64,000 nucleotides of DNA from Pezicula radicicola. Its lineage: Eukaryota; Ascomycota; Leotiomycetes; Helotiales; Dermateaceae. Shown here piece after piece: positions 46,093 to 58,599 of the stretch. How positions within the stretch are numbered: the first letter of the stretch is position 1; each line of letters opens with the position of its first letter. Location: the NCBI GenBank assembly GCA_003008705.1, contig PDUO01000103.1, positions 47,051 to 111,050 of the forward strand, in the 5' to 3' direction. The position numbers and the translations under genes are program-made. The notes beneath the pieces were generated by a model. It did not search any database and was not told where the DNA came from. It was given only the letters and a program-made list of their open reading frames with translations.

Positions 46093-48468
46093 CTTGAAAA
46101 GTCCTGCATGCTGCTATGAGTTACCCGATCCAAGTCAAAGATTGCGGGAGATCCATACTAATTAATACAGAAACAATCTAACAGGAAAAATGCAAAAAGC
46201 AAGGGCGAAGTGCCCTGATGATGTTTGGTGTTGATGTTGATGGAGAGAGGAAGTTGACAAAGGGATTTCGGTTTTTATTCCTCTCCACGTGGGTAGTAGC
46301 AGCGACGGTGGTTGCTTCCCAAATTCACTCCAGTCCACAAACGAATGGCCACAACAGAATCTAAAATTGCAAGAAAGGCCAAGCAACCTCACTTGACTCA
46401 ATCAACTAAATGGTCCAAAGAGAAGGCTATAAGACAAACAAAGAATTGCAAAGCTCAATAGGACAAAGGAAAGAAAGAAAAAGACATACCCGCCAACCTT
46501 ATCTTTACTTACTTCAGTACCACTCCATGGCATTTTGAGATTGGCATCCAATTACCCAATTACTCGGTACACCATTGCATGCCCCCGTCTTAAGTAAACG
46601 GCATCATCTTTTTCTCTGGCGCAGAAATGATACCCACGATACAAGCCCGCATTAGGAACCCAAGCTCGTTTCCCACCTTTCGTTTCCAAGCTTCTCACTG
46701 GTCAATTCGAGGCCCATGAGATTCCTGATCGCTTGATAGGTACGAGGATGCTGCAGACAAGCTTATCTTAATGGAGCCTGGTCGATGATACTCTGCAGGA
46801 CGAAGGCAGTCGAGAAGGGATCGTCGTGCAGGATTGACGCCGTACCAGGTGGAAAAACGTGTTCCAGGACGAATCATAGAAGAGATAGAGGTATCGAGGG
46901 GGGCTAGTACAGGATGATAGGGGGAATTTTGTCATCCTGTTCATCTTGGAGCTAAGCCTTGGAATAGGAAAGGGTTGCCGGAGGTTGTTGCTTTGCCATT
47001 AGCCACAACGCCACAGCGCCACAGCCTAGAGGACAAGACCTCAATTCAAACATTGCCATCCTGCAACGCAGTCAATACATCGGAATTGGAGGCTAGATGA
47101 TACGTGTCGAGATGATACAGGTGTCATGTCGTTTTGAGAGTTGGATCGATATTGGACTGGGCGACGATGAAACTTGACCAAGTGAAGGAAGGATATCTAG
47201 AAGGCGTCGCTCCATCCTCTTCCTCCCATCCTTACAACCTCAATACGACTCAGGTTCACTAAATCAAGCAGCATAAGATATCGGGTACATCAGGTCACAA
47301 GCTGCTCATACACCAGCCTCCATCCTTGACCTACCTAGCCACTTGGCAGTCGAATCCTATCTTTTGACGAAACATTCACTACTTGCGCCGTCGGTGATAC
47401 GAGGTTGGCTTGCTTTGGAGCGCTGAAGTCCTCTCTTCCTCTCCTTCAGACATACGACATACAATTTCAAACTGACCCATTCAAATCCGTATCAGATGAC
47501 CCTCAACGAACACGACGACCAATTTCACGAAGCTGGGCCAAATATTACGATAAGGAGACAGACACGCAGAAGGATTCCAGCTTAATATAAAAGTGGTTCA
47601 GAAGGAGTCGGGCACAGCACACCTTTGCTGCGGTGTGTCTGCTACGAGCACCAGTGGGTTCGATACCTGAGAGAGTGGTGTTGTGTCGTCCTTTTTGACT
47701 TTGGATACGGAGACGGGGCGATGATCAAACTGGAGTGATGGGTGGGGCATTGACCTTGGAGTATTCCATTGTTCCCTATCTCTTCTTCGTCTTCTTTCCT
47801 TCGTTTCCCTTCCGCGGCATGCAGCTCAAGTTCAGTGGGCTTGTCTCTCTGCGATAGCGTTTTGTATTATATAAAACCTTCGTTGGCAAGGCCCAACGCG
47901 ATCTTCTTTCGTACTTGATTCGGTGATGGGGCTTGGAAGAAACACTGCATTTCGCCGCCTCCAAAGACACTTCTCGATTTACCAGGACTTCAAGTTATTA
48001 CCTGAACGGCCTTCGTTCAGAGGCCCTCTCCAGCCAAATCAATTTTCGTTGTTTCCCACGTCGACATCAGGTTAGGAATGCTGTATACACACGCAATGGT
48101 TAGTCATCCCTTGTCAAGAACTTTGGTAACCGCAAATTTGCCTAGTTTGGAGCCCTTTCACATTGGAAACATCATCTATCTAGGAGAGGGACAGTCGGCT
48201 TATCTTGCCTTGTTACCAGTTGCATATAGCATCGAGAGTCAAAGAATATGACCTCGAAGTCAACAAGTGCGACTGTGGTCTCTCTTATATGCGGAACATT
48301 CAGGTGTTGGTACGGAATGTCAACCCCAGGTAATAATGTTTTCTTAAACGTAGACGACCTTTCTCTTCTTCCCCCATCGTCCCTCAAAATGTTTTCCTCC
48401 AAAGAAACTTCATCAATCTGCAAAACGTTACATCACCCAAGCCAAATTCCCCCAAGATCTCTAACCTC
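46093..48468. other. long intergenic stretch
   Basis: Upstream region of the GH72 gene and downstream region of the GH45 gene. Short frames (for example 47405-47590 plus and 47776-47970 minus) have no relatives I know. A T-arm-like GGTTCGATACC at 47659 was checked and rejected as a tRNA. Confidence 0.4.
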
Positions 48469-49093
48469 TTAAGCGCACACACACTGCGCAAAATCCGATG
48501 TCGCAGCACTTGGACAACTAACACTCTCAAAGTTGACAATTGGATTATCCCCAAAGACCTCACTCTGCGCCATAATATCGAAATGGTAAGAGTATCCATA
48601 CTGATTTGTTCCTCCTACTACAGGACACCATTGCGCATTACCATTATTTGGACATAGGTTCGTGACCATGACGATGATCGATTGTCCAGAGACGCCGCCA
48701 GTGCCTTGGCCGGATGGCGCCGAGCCGGTTGACGTTAACTGGTAGCAGGTACCACAGCCTGATCCGCACCAGCTACCACCCGATGTGTCGAAAAGGGCTT
48801 GGGAACCGGCAGCAGTGTATACACCTGTTGCTATGCCAGACTGTACAGTACATTCTTAGTAGCTGTACTGGTGAGATAGGATAGGGAATACGTGCTTGCC
48901 AAGAAAATGGACCTGAACTACTTCCACAACCGCAAGCTCCTTCTTGGCCGTCATAGTAGCGCTATAAATGGTTAGTTGTTTGTTTCGACAGTGACGGGGC
49001 CTGAGTGCATACAGTCGTTGTAGCCTGGCCAGAGAGAGCAAGTGCTGGAGCAATGCCAGCAGCAAACGAGGCAAGGATAGTTGAAGTCTTCAT
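48469..49093 (-). CDS. single-domain GH45 endo-beta-1,4-glucanase
   Basis: Exons 49093-49013, 48961-48896 and 48840-48469 give 172 residues. After a signal peptide (MKTSTILASFAAGIAPALAL) comes RYYDGQEGACGCG with the nucleophile-side Asp31. The core follows: TAAGSQALFDTSGGSWCGSG, then MVTNLCPNNGNAQWCP and YGYSYHFDIMAQ with the second catalytic Asp137. Cysteine spacing fits the Trichoderma Cel45 (EGV) branch. The protein stops at FAQCVCA, right after the catalytic domain, so the linker and cellulose-binding module of EGV are absent. The second intron is odd: homology places the junction after CAA at 48896, which needs a GC donor (GCACGT); the nearby GTATTC donor changes the phase. It would cleave cellulose outside the cell. 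Confidence 0.85.
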
Positions 49094-51355
49094 GATGCGT
49101 GTTACGGCTTTTGATTCGAAGTCGACTGGAAGTACTGCTTTTTCGTTGTGGAAGAGTGTGGTGTCTTTCGGTACGGACCAAGATCTCGAGGGTCTTCTAG
49201 TCTTTAAGTAATGTTTTCAAAAGACTCTAGACCTATGTAAACGCAACACATGACTTACGACGCGGTGGTCGAGATGAAAACTCTCAACTAGCCGTTTCTC
49301 CTAGATCCGCGTTACCAAACAAATTTTACTCACGACGTCACATTCCATGTCGGAACGGAGTCCGATATACCACCCCACAATATTCTTTTTGCTGTGAGCA
49401 CTCAAGCTTTTTATCTGGGACCTCTGACTGGAACCCTGGAAAGGAAGTACAGTACCGAAGTCGTCTGCTGTGATTGGGGATTACCGACATTGGTTCAGGG
49501 GCCATGCTTTTTTCCGGCGTTATGGTTGGCGGGTACATGGGGATGAATGGATCGACGGCCCGTCTGACTTGTGTGTAAGTACCTTTCTCCCCTGTTTCAA
49601 GTTTATTGCAGGCTGATCGGGATGGTTTCATGGGGAATTCGTTTTCGACACATGATGATCGTTTTCGAGGATATAACTTGGAACCAGCTGCTTCCTTTAT
49701 TAAGCCATATGGTACGGTGTGACTTATCAATCTGTGGAATTATGGAGTGAATGCTCGGCTAGAGGGTTGTAATTAAACAAGACAAGTTACTGCGCTTCTT
49801 TGTACTCTCAAAATCGTTCGATTAACCAGCTGACTATAAACAGTCTTGTATTTTGCCTCTTCATGGATTCCCACTCTTGATTCAAGCCGATATTCACAAT
49901 TCTCGGGGCGGACTTATCCAAGTTGAAATTCATCGGCTAAGTATTCTCAAATCAATCTCGCTTACAATATAAGTCACACCTTGTCTCGCCCGCTAGTATT
50001 CACGAGGAATGCGATCTAGACTTCATCCCGTGGCTTTAAAACGATTCTTTCGGTTACCTACAGCAAAGGATGGGAGTCAAGAAACATGTCTCCATGTTTT
50101 TTGGGATTATGGGCTCGTCGGTGGCTGAGGAGAATATGAAAGATCTGGAGATCTGATTGAAGATCTGTTCATGTGAAAAGAACCTCGAGAGTCTGTTTGC
50201 TAAGCTAGCCGTTCAAAGACGATTAGCTGGAGTTCCGTAGAGCGTAATATGAACTAGAAGATGACCTCGAATTGCAGCAAGGACTCGTAATTCAGAGCAC
50301 GTTTTCTATGATTCCTGTTTTCCTGTTTCTAAGTGGCGTTTAAATTTGTCTTTCAATGTTTGCGCTACCTGTACATTTTGTTATACATAATCACAAGCTA
50401 ACAACTCCCAATTAATACCCAAGCAGAAGCCCGCGACGTTGCTAGGAACGGTAGATTGTCGACTAGAGTTTACCTTGCAAGTTGCAATACCTGTAAAGGC
50501 CTTTTAGATGCTGGGTTGAGATGGAATTATTTTGCTAAGGCAGTCTTGGCGAGAACTAAGAATGACATTTTCTTAGGATGGGTTAATATGTGGCGAGTGG
50601 CATAAAGCGAAATGGAGTTGGGAAGGAGAAAGGAAGATGGGGATGTGGCTTGTAGGTTGTGAACCCCATATCACGTATATCCTCATTTCCGAATAATCGC
50701 CATAAGGCCATCAATAGTGCAGATCAATGGTCTAGATTTACACACCAGTAACATCAAAGTGGCCTGATCTTGTATGGGGTTTCTGGATGTTCTAATGTCT
50801 AATTTACGTATATATAGCCATATTGCCTCCTATTAAGTTGGGAGGCCAGACAGTTCAGCGTGTCATATCAATACTGCATATTCTCCCAATTTTCCCATAT
50901 ATTGTACTCGAGGGTTTACACCTCGTCTAGAGAAGCGGTGAATTTGATACGAAGACTACATGCGAAGATTTGTGTGTTTGTCTGGTTTCTAGAACTTGGT
51001 GCAATACGCCGTATACGACTATTTATTTCAATTCGACAATACTACAACTTTACAATATAGAGTGGCATTATACGAGTGAGGCTTATGATACAACAATCCT
51101 AGGCATTTATGCAGCTAGATTTGCAGTGCTACAAACACTCTACACTAAACTCGATACTAATTGAACATGAGCGCCAGGTTGCTCTTATAGACCTCAGTCT
51201 GCGAAATACTGCATAGAAAACAATAGGAAACCAGGCGTACTGCAATTGACACGGTAATATTCAGTTCTCATGGTTCAGTTAATGCAAGTAAACATATAAC
51301 AGTTATGACCCAGCCAGGTATTGTGATTGCATCTATTTGCAGACTTTGTCGACAC
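49094..51355. other. long intergenic stretch
   Basis: Promoter of the GH45 gene and unassigned sequence. A 130-codon minus-strand frame at 49338-49730 has no signal, domain or neighbour support. No repeats of note. Confidence 0.4.
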
Positions 51356-52419
51356 CTATTTATCAACATTACCACCCCAAGTCATCCCCCAAAACTCCTC
51401 AAGACCCATCATCTCCCCATCCTTTCCCTCCAATTCCCTCATTAAATCAACACAATCCCTCAACCCCCTAAAATCATACGCTCCTAATGCCATAGCAGCC
51501 GATAAATCCTCCAAAAAAGCCTCCAACTGCTGCATACCACCAGGGAAATTGCTCGCGATCGCTCTATTACTAGATAGGATCTCAATCTGATGATTTTTTA
51601 GCTTTTCAATCGCCTCATAAGCAACTTCGAGCTTCGTCCCGATTATCTTCTCGGCTACAGCAATCAACTCATTAGAAGTAACACTTCCCGCAATCACGTC
51701 AAAACCTCGGCCACTTCTCTAACTCTAGAGCACTACCAATATACCTAGCAACATTCTTAGTATACGAGACAGCAATCTTCGTATTTCCATCACCAGGAAC
51801 AACAGAAACACCGCACGATATCAAGAATAATATACAGAAGCCTCTTATGCGTATCCAGATTCGGTAGACCAAAATAATCCATAAACATGCTCGGATACAC
51901 ATACGAATATTCAAGATCCATCTTCTCCAGTTCTTGACGTGCCATGGTGTGGAATTATTTTTTGGGGTATGGTAGGATGGTGTCGTCTAGATCGTAGTCG
52001 ACGTTGTATTCGGATGGTATGAGACGTTTTACCCTGTGTGAGGGAAGCTGCTGCGCGGATTAAGAGACATTGTGCTGCTGGTACTTCAGGCCAATCGATT
52101 CCAAATATACAGATTATTTTGTGGATTTTGTGTTTGGTTAGGATGGTGCTGAGTGTTGATTCGGAGGTGTAGTCTGTTTGGATGAGGGGGAAGTATTCTT
52201 TTCCTGATAATGGAGATATTCTTTCAGGATGGTTGGAGGGTATTTAGAATACTTACTTGGCTTAGTATGGATTTAGTGTGAATTTTGAGCTCTGGGAATT
52301 GAGATTTGGGTATGAAGTTGGGGCTAACTGACCTTTCGAGTGAGCATGTAGACTTCGTATTTGTCTACTACTAAGCGACCAAAGTCACCTAAGCTTCCTG
52401 CAACAGCGACGACATACAT
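51356..52419 (-). pseudogene. NmrA-like (isoflavone reductase-type) gene, broken
   Basis: Minus-strand reading starts at ATG 52419 (MYVVAVAGSLGDFGRLVV, with the Rossmann glycine pattern) and passes an intron with donor GTCAGT. It continues as PLIQTDYTSESTLSTIL, then IFGIDWPEVPAAQ, RLIPSEYNVDYDLDDTILPY, YPSMFMDYFGLPNLDTH, VVPGDGNTKIAVSYTKNVAR and VTSNELIAVAEKIIGTKLEV to a stop at 51356. Breaks seen are a frame change before VKRLIPSEY (about 52050), an in-frame TAA after PYPKK (about 51957), a frame change near 51820 and a one-base frame change in a T-run near 51701. NmrA-like proteins bind NAD(P) as redox sensors or act as reductases in secondary metabolism. With four lesions this copy cannot make a full protein. 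Confidence 0.8.
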
Positions 52420-53113
52420 AGTGATATACAAACACAGATTAATAAATCAAAGTTTGAAAGATGATGAAATAAGTGGTGAACGCCAATAATAAACACCTGA
52501 AATATCTATCTCAGTATGGATTTTACGACGACAGCGTGGCTTGATACTATATGGGGGGAATACCCGACTATATGCAGGCTAATCAATGATGCAGTGTACC
52601 TAGCCGATACAACAATTTTGTACTGGAAAATTGCACTTGAAAGGATAAATGAATCTATGTTAATTCAAAATTCTATTGCGTCGGTGGTCATCCACGAGAT
52701 ACTTCCAAAAGTGGCAGCTTTATGTGGATTAAATACATCATTCGTTGGAATGCAATAAGCCTCTAGATTTTAAGATGTATCAAGCCATATAATTTGCTTG
52801 TCCTGCGGGGGCTATTCCTTGGTAGTTTATGGGGTTAATGCAGCGGTACTTCGAGTTTGAGAAGATAAGCATAATGGGAGGCAATTCATATATTGAATGG
52901 ATGTAGCAATACCGAATGTGGTCTCAGTAGAGACACTTTCACTTAAGATGCCTCGCGAGCGCAGTATGACCATTAATTCTTGAGAGAATACATTTCAGTG
53001 GCATAAAGCAGAGTAAACTATTTTCCATAACTGCTTGCATCCAAGGCTAAATTTTGATAGTACATTAGTATGGTATTGTAGAATACTAATTCAACCATTA
53101 AAGAACGGCCGGC
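52420..53113. other. intergenic stretch
   Basis: An 80-codon plus-strand frame at 52516-52758 begins with ATG and has a mixed helical composition but no family; its status is open. The rest is non-coding. Confidence 0.35.
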
Positions 53114-54912
53114 TCAGACGAGGATTTGCTCTCTACCAAGATCTACCATGACGTCCTGCCACGGTACGCGATTCTGTAAATGTGTCGAATCCCGCCGTCT
53201 CCATATCTCCTCGGTTAATCTCTCACCGGACTTATTATTGTTCATCTCAAGGATGGTGAGGCCACGCCAACGGCACCGGATATACTGACGTAAATCTGGG
53301 TCATCCGTCTCTGCACCTATAACTACCAATGCCCAACCCAGATTCGCTCCTGGGCCGAACGCGTCGGGAACATATGGGAATAGCCTGTATGCTTCATCAA
53401 CAGAGTGCTGAGTTGGTTCATCCAAAGGCACATGGGCTCCGTTCACCACCCGGAAAAGGTAGACGAGCAAGGCATGCCGAAATATCTCAGCTGTTGCACC
53501 CATCCGACGCGAATATTCTGACTGGTTACGGTTTCTCAGCGTAGCCGTCAATTCAGTGTCATCGCAAGATACGGCTAGTGATGGTTCAGAGTGTAGATCA
53601 ACCGCTGCGGCAATTATTCTAAGTCTCAATGACTCGGCCTGACGTCGAAGTTCGGTTTGAACCTCAATACGGCCTGCATCTATGCTTCGCGACAGATTGT
53701 ACAGACGAGCAGCTACCAGCTATCGGCCTGATCAGCAAGAACTCTCACTAAAACACTTATCTATGGCCTACGAATGGCTTACCATTAGTTTCGGTAGCTG
53801 CGTTGAGCAACCAAACAGCGGATCAATCACGGGGCTGTCGTCTCCCCGATAACCTGCCGATTCCAACTAGTGCTCGACTTCAGGTATATTATGCTGGCCA
53901 AGATTCATTGCAGCTTGCGTATCAATCATGCAAACCCATGTCTTTAAGAACGAATTTAGCCTCGAACAATCTCCCTTCATTTGATCCAGCCCCCAACACC
54001 ACCGAAGTGCTGTCTCCATCTGCCTGTTCCATTAAAGATCTTCCATCCCACGTTAGCTTCGCTCCACAACTTATCCTCACTGATGTCTATGATAGCCCAA
54101 GATACGAACTAACCTCATATGATACCAGACACAGGATTGTGCCAAGCGTGCTCTCTTGAGCTGCGGCGTCTGGATTATTCAAGATATCGCGGAGACGGAC
54201 CATGGCTTTACGCAAGTACTTCCGCGACTCTGTGTCTTCTATATGCTGCCATTTGCATGTATGAGCAGCAGCAACTGCTAGCATAGCGTTCAGTAGAGCT
54301 GGCTCCGCTATGGCCATTTGAGTGAGCTGTCGGTATCCATTCTCGGTATAATCAATGGCAAGAGCAAGGGAAGCTATATGTTCTGTTGAGATCATTTGTC
54401 AGCTATCACATTAAACTATAGGGAGGAGTTACATCTTACGGAGATAGTGGTGTAAGAGCCGGTTATCTGAGGGAAGCAGATTAAATGGAGAGAGTGATAA
54501 AGGTACTGTCGCTGTTTCAATGTTACTAAGATTAGCTGGATGGCTAGCGCATACCGAGTCAAGAACGGACCTTTTTGTACGGCGCGAGTACATGAGGACT
54601 TTTTTGTCTTTGCAGCATCATCGTGTCCCATGCTTTGAATGGATTCTGGTCTCTGGAGTCGCACACCGTAACCTCTACATTTCGCTTGTGTCCGAGACAG
54701 CTTTTGCAATCTTTCCCATTGAGTGTGTTAATAGTAGAACTGAAGAGACAACAAGGTCATCCGAAGTGAAGCTTGTCTTGGCGACGAGTCCAAGATAGCT
54801 GAGTTAACGTACGGGGTAGAGCACCGTCACAGGGCTGGCACTTGTCAAAACACGTCCAGCATGCGCCTTTACTATTACGATCCTCAATATCGGGAAGTGT
54901 TCGCCTGATCAT
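53114..54912 (-). pseudogene. Zn(II)2Cys6 transcription factor gene, broken
   Basis: From ATG 54912 the minus strand reads a C6 zinc cluster: CWTCFDKCQPCDGALP, intron, then CKSCLGHKR. A missing base in an A-run shifts the frame before the sixth cysteine (CRGYGVRLQRPES). A second shift follows near 54590. The regulatory domain then continues: SPFNLLPSDNRLLHHYL, HIASLALAIDYTENGYRQLT, AMLAVAAAHTCKWQH and SPVIDPLFGCSTQLPKL, with a stop in a middle segment at about 53877. The last exons run to LDEPTQHSVDEAYRLFPYVP and a stop at 53114. Motif order fits the fungal-specific domain of ARCA-like regulators (Fungal_trans_2). At least two frameshifts and one stop make it a pseudogene unless the assembly is wrong here. 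Confidence 0.75.
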
Positions 54913-55661
54913 TTGCGACGATGGTTTTGGTGGGAAATGACTTGGCGAATTCGGTTTTGCTCTCTCTTGGGCACGCTCTACAGCGAGGAATTCGATGGGA
55001 GTTCAGAACAAGATCCGTTTCGCTGGTTGACAAGATGGAATATAGATGAAGATGTTCAACGAGGTGAGGTTTTGCAAGCTGTAAATTGTGATGTAGTTGG
55101 AAGAGGGGAGCTCAAGGTGAAAGTGGGGAAGGAGGAGAGCCGAGGGACTAAGATAAGGTACTCACTCTGTACCTCACAGCGACAGTAGCGTGTGTACTGC
55201 ACCTTAGCACTTGCCTCTATCATGTATTTCAATACAGCGCAGTGCTTCCCCGACTCAGGCTGTCTCAGCAGAGACACCACTGGACACAACATTATTGACT
55301 CAAACGTCCAGATCCTCGAGGGCGCTCAGTTCTCGCCTCAGCATCTGGTTCCTTGCAAATATTTGTATGTGTGCTCCTGTAAAGCTTACAATGCTGATTA
55401 TATACAGGTTTGGTGAAGCCAAATTGACACAAGAGAAGGATAGGCACAGTACTTAGATACGAGAGCAGAGCAGGCCGAGGGCAGGGTGGGTCATCGTCGC
55501 AGCGCGGATTAATTCGTGTATGGCTGAGGTTTCCCTTGCGGCTTTCCCCCATATCGAGGCTTCGACATCGAAGTACATTCTTCTTTTCGAGTTTTAATTT
55601 GCGCCCATCACCCTACTCCAGTCATCTTTTCCTACCCTCCAACGCATGGTGAAGTCATACA
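54913..55661. promoter_or_regulatory. divergent intergenic region between two C6 regulator genes
   Basis: This 749-bp region separates the divergent starts of two Zn2Cys6 regulator genes, both damaged. No intact gene is supported; frames at 54913-55188 and 55192-55552 are short and unassigned. Confidence 0.4.
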
Positions 55662-58197
55662 ATGTCGGTGCAGATGGAGTCAGCGTCTATACCGGTGTCT
55701 GGCCATCGGCGACAAAAGTTGACGGCGGCCTGTGAATCATGTCGGAAGAGGAAGGCACGATGCAGTGGGACTGCGCCGTGTCTGTTCTGCCAGAAGAATT
55801 CCTTCCCGTGCGAGTTCAACTATGACCGGCAAAGGCGTGGGCCGAAGCCCATTACGAGTATTGCCACAAATGCAGTGGAGATGGACAAGTTGGACGAGTC
55901 ACTCCAAGCAAGTGGTCAAGACGCCGCACTTCCCACACTTCCCATACCTGCCACACTGGAAGATTCTCATCAGACCTCTGCGGAAGTTCCTTGGCACCTT
56001 GCTATCCGTAAAATCGTGGAACAGGACAATCTCACGACTATGTTGAGCGAATCAAAGCCGTCCTCGGACTTGATCATCCACCTTCTCGGAGTTTTCATGA
56101 GCCATGTCCACAACAATCAGCCCTGGATCTTCAATCCAGAAGACTTCCTCGCCAGATTGGGTCGATACGGTTGCTCCATGGCATTCTTGTACGCTGTGTG
56201 CGCTGCTAGTCTGAAGTTTTCGAGGCACACCACTGCTAAATCCTATGCTGAACAGTCATATGGACATCGTTACGCCGAGAAAGCTCGACGTGAGATGATT
56301 CATACCTCAGAACGAGGCTCAACTGTTGACCGTGTCTAATCTCTTTGTGTACTCGCCATGTATGAAATAAGCGAGGCGAATGGTAGACAAGCATGGTGTG
56401 ATATCTGTGAGTCCTTGGATTGCCAATTATTGTACTGCAACCTGACATCAATAATGGCAGCTGCCGCTCATAGTTTAATCCAGGTGGCCATGGCAGGCGA
56501 TCTAGCAGTCTCCCAAGATTGGTCTTTCCATGCTATATGTTCAGCTCATAGATACCTCTGCGTCATCGAACGTGAATTCTGTCTTGGACACAACCTTACA
56601 CCACCAATTCGAACACCGCTCCCTACAATAACCGACTGTGTTACTGAGGGTCAACCCGCGACGAGTTCTGCCTTTGCTCATCTAATTGAGATGTTGAACT
56701 CGCTGCTAGATGTCCGGAAATTTTCTAATGAGCCATACACCAAACACAACCCACCTCCATGGTCAGTTGACTCCAAGTTTATGACCTATCGGCAAGCGCT
56801 TGACAGGTTCTTGATATGCCACTCGGATGAGTTTCAATTCACAGCGGATAATCTGATGGAGGGAGAAGAGAACCAGCTTGAGAACCTCCATTGCTCGCTA
56901 GCTTGGCATTGTGCTACGATCTTCCTAAATCGTGTTTTCCTGCCTATACCTAGTACATCTGATCGAGGAGCTCTAACTGCCTTAGTAACTCCGTCGACGG
57001 AAGCATGCCATCTCCACTATCCCTTGGCCCCAAAGCCATTTCTAGAAGAGCGAATACAAGCATGCGAGTCAAGTGCGTCAAGTATCTGCAATATTTCGAA
57101 AGATGTTTTAGATTGCGCTACATTCTTGTTGGTATGTATCTTTAATTCATCTCTTAAGCACGCTGACATCGATCAGCCATCGTTCATGGGTTACTGTTGC
57201 TTCCAAAGTTCTGTTGTTCTCATCAACAAGCTGCGACGCACACGTGGCTCAGACACTAGAGTCATCGAAGAACTCAAGGTTAATTTCACCATACTGGGAG
57301 CAATGCGGAAATTTTACAAGCCAGTGCATGCATGGGTGAGGAATAACAACTGAATCACTGCGTGCATAGCTAATTAGTCCGGTGCAATAGGTAGAAACTC
57401 TCTTTGAGCTTCATCACCCAGATGTACATTCGGATTTACAAGGTGCAGTTGACACTGAGATATTTTCTGAGTATTTTACCCGATTCAGAATTATCAAGGA
57501 GCCTCCTTATGTTCCATTTGAGTGTATTCGACACAGTCGAGACCCATCGACAGCAGATACCCCTGAGCAATCTTCGGCTATTGAAAATTCGTCTGTGGCT
57601 TCACGGTCAGGAATATCTAGTATCTCAGAAAGAAATAGCAAAGATTCATGGCTGAAGCAATACCAAAGCTGCTTACAGTCTCATATCCATGATCTGGATG
57701 ATGAGGCTTCCACACAGGACAACTATGTCATCGTCGAAAACAATAATTATGTCCCGGAAAATCAGCCGTCAAATCTTCATAGAATATCTGAAGCTTCTAC
57801 GCAGCAGACCCCTCCACAGGATCCCAGGACTCCGGGCTTCCAAAATGCAGAACAAAGTTGTCGTGCTTCAACTGCTCAAAACACGGAAGTGTCCATGAAA
57901 GCTCAATATCAGGGAATACAGCGGGACCAGGAAGCCTTGCCGACTCAGCAAGTCCCCGAAGCTGTGACTGAATCCATGTCATTTTTCCCAGAAGCGGATA
58001 ATCTAGAATTCTTCGACAGATCTCAAGATATTACACAAAGAATAAGTTATAACAAATATCCGCATATGCTGGACTTCAATATTTCTACGTTCCTGGAAGC
58101 TGGCGAAAACATGTTTCCTCCAGTTTCATTCCCGGCATTCCAGGAAAATCTGGATTGGATGGTGTCTAACTCAAATAGCGGCTCATGGGGTCCTTGA
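55662..58197 (+). pseudogene. Zn(II)2Cys6 transcription factor with one in-frame stop
   Basis: Exons 55662-56406, 56461-57131, 57177-57335 and 57391-58197 keep a single frame of 794 codons, interrupted only by a TAA at 56337-56339 (codon 226). The N-terminus has a complete zinc cluster (ACESCRKRKARCSGTAPCLF, then CQKNSFPCEF). After the stop the frame resumes with SLCVLAMYEISEANGRQAWC, the typical fungal-specific transcription-factor domain, where a Gln usually stands at the stop position. Introns (54, 45 and 55 nt) have good donors and CTGAC-type branches, so the downstream part was recently functional. The C-terminal 250 residues are Gln/Ser/Asn-rich, a plausible activation region. A single CAA-to-TAA change would explain the stop. 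It may be a recent pseudogene, a strain allele, or a read-through case. Confidence 0.8.
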
Positions 58198-58599
58198 TAG
58201 AAATGTTGGGCTCCTTCGTTGGAATAGATTCTTACTGCTGGCCATCAAGAACAAAGATCATGAGTAACTGATGTCTTCCTCCGTTGACCATGTCAAAACC
58301 TCTCGACTAGTAGTAGTATAAAATGCAGGACGATATACCTACCCACGTGTTACTTTGCTTTTCATTTCACTAATATATTTCTCATCAACTTTCACAGGAA
58401 TATACGGAGGTAGTCTTATACTGCACTAGGACCGGTAAATTTAAGGGACGATGGAACTCCTGTGAAATGCATGAACGTTTTCTGTGGCATCTTTCCTACA
58501 TGATAATACCTGGCCACAATAATTTATACAGCCTTAAATCCCTTAAAACCACATCTATTATTGACACCAGTCAGCTTACTAAGATGATAGCACCAGATT
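58198..58599. other. convergent 3' intergenic stretch
   Basis: Lies between the convergent C6 regulator and amine oxidase genes. Nothing else recognised. Confidence 0.45.

Noticed and set aside
47645..47675. T-arm-like GGGTTCGATACC
   Set aside because: The flanking bases do not pair as a T-stem and no D-arm or acceptor stem is present.
49338..49730. 130-codon minus-strand frame
   Set aside because: No domain, signal peptide, intron logic or neighbour support; composition resembles random sequence.
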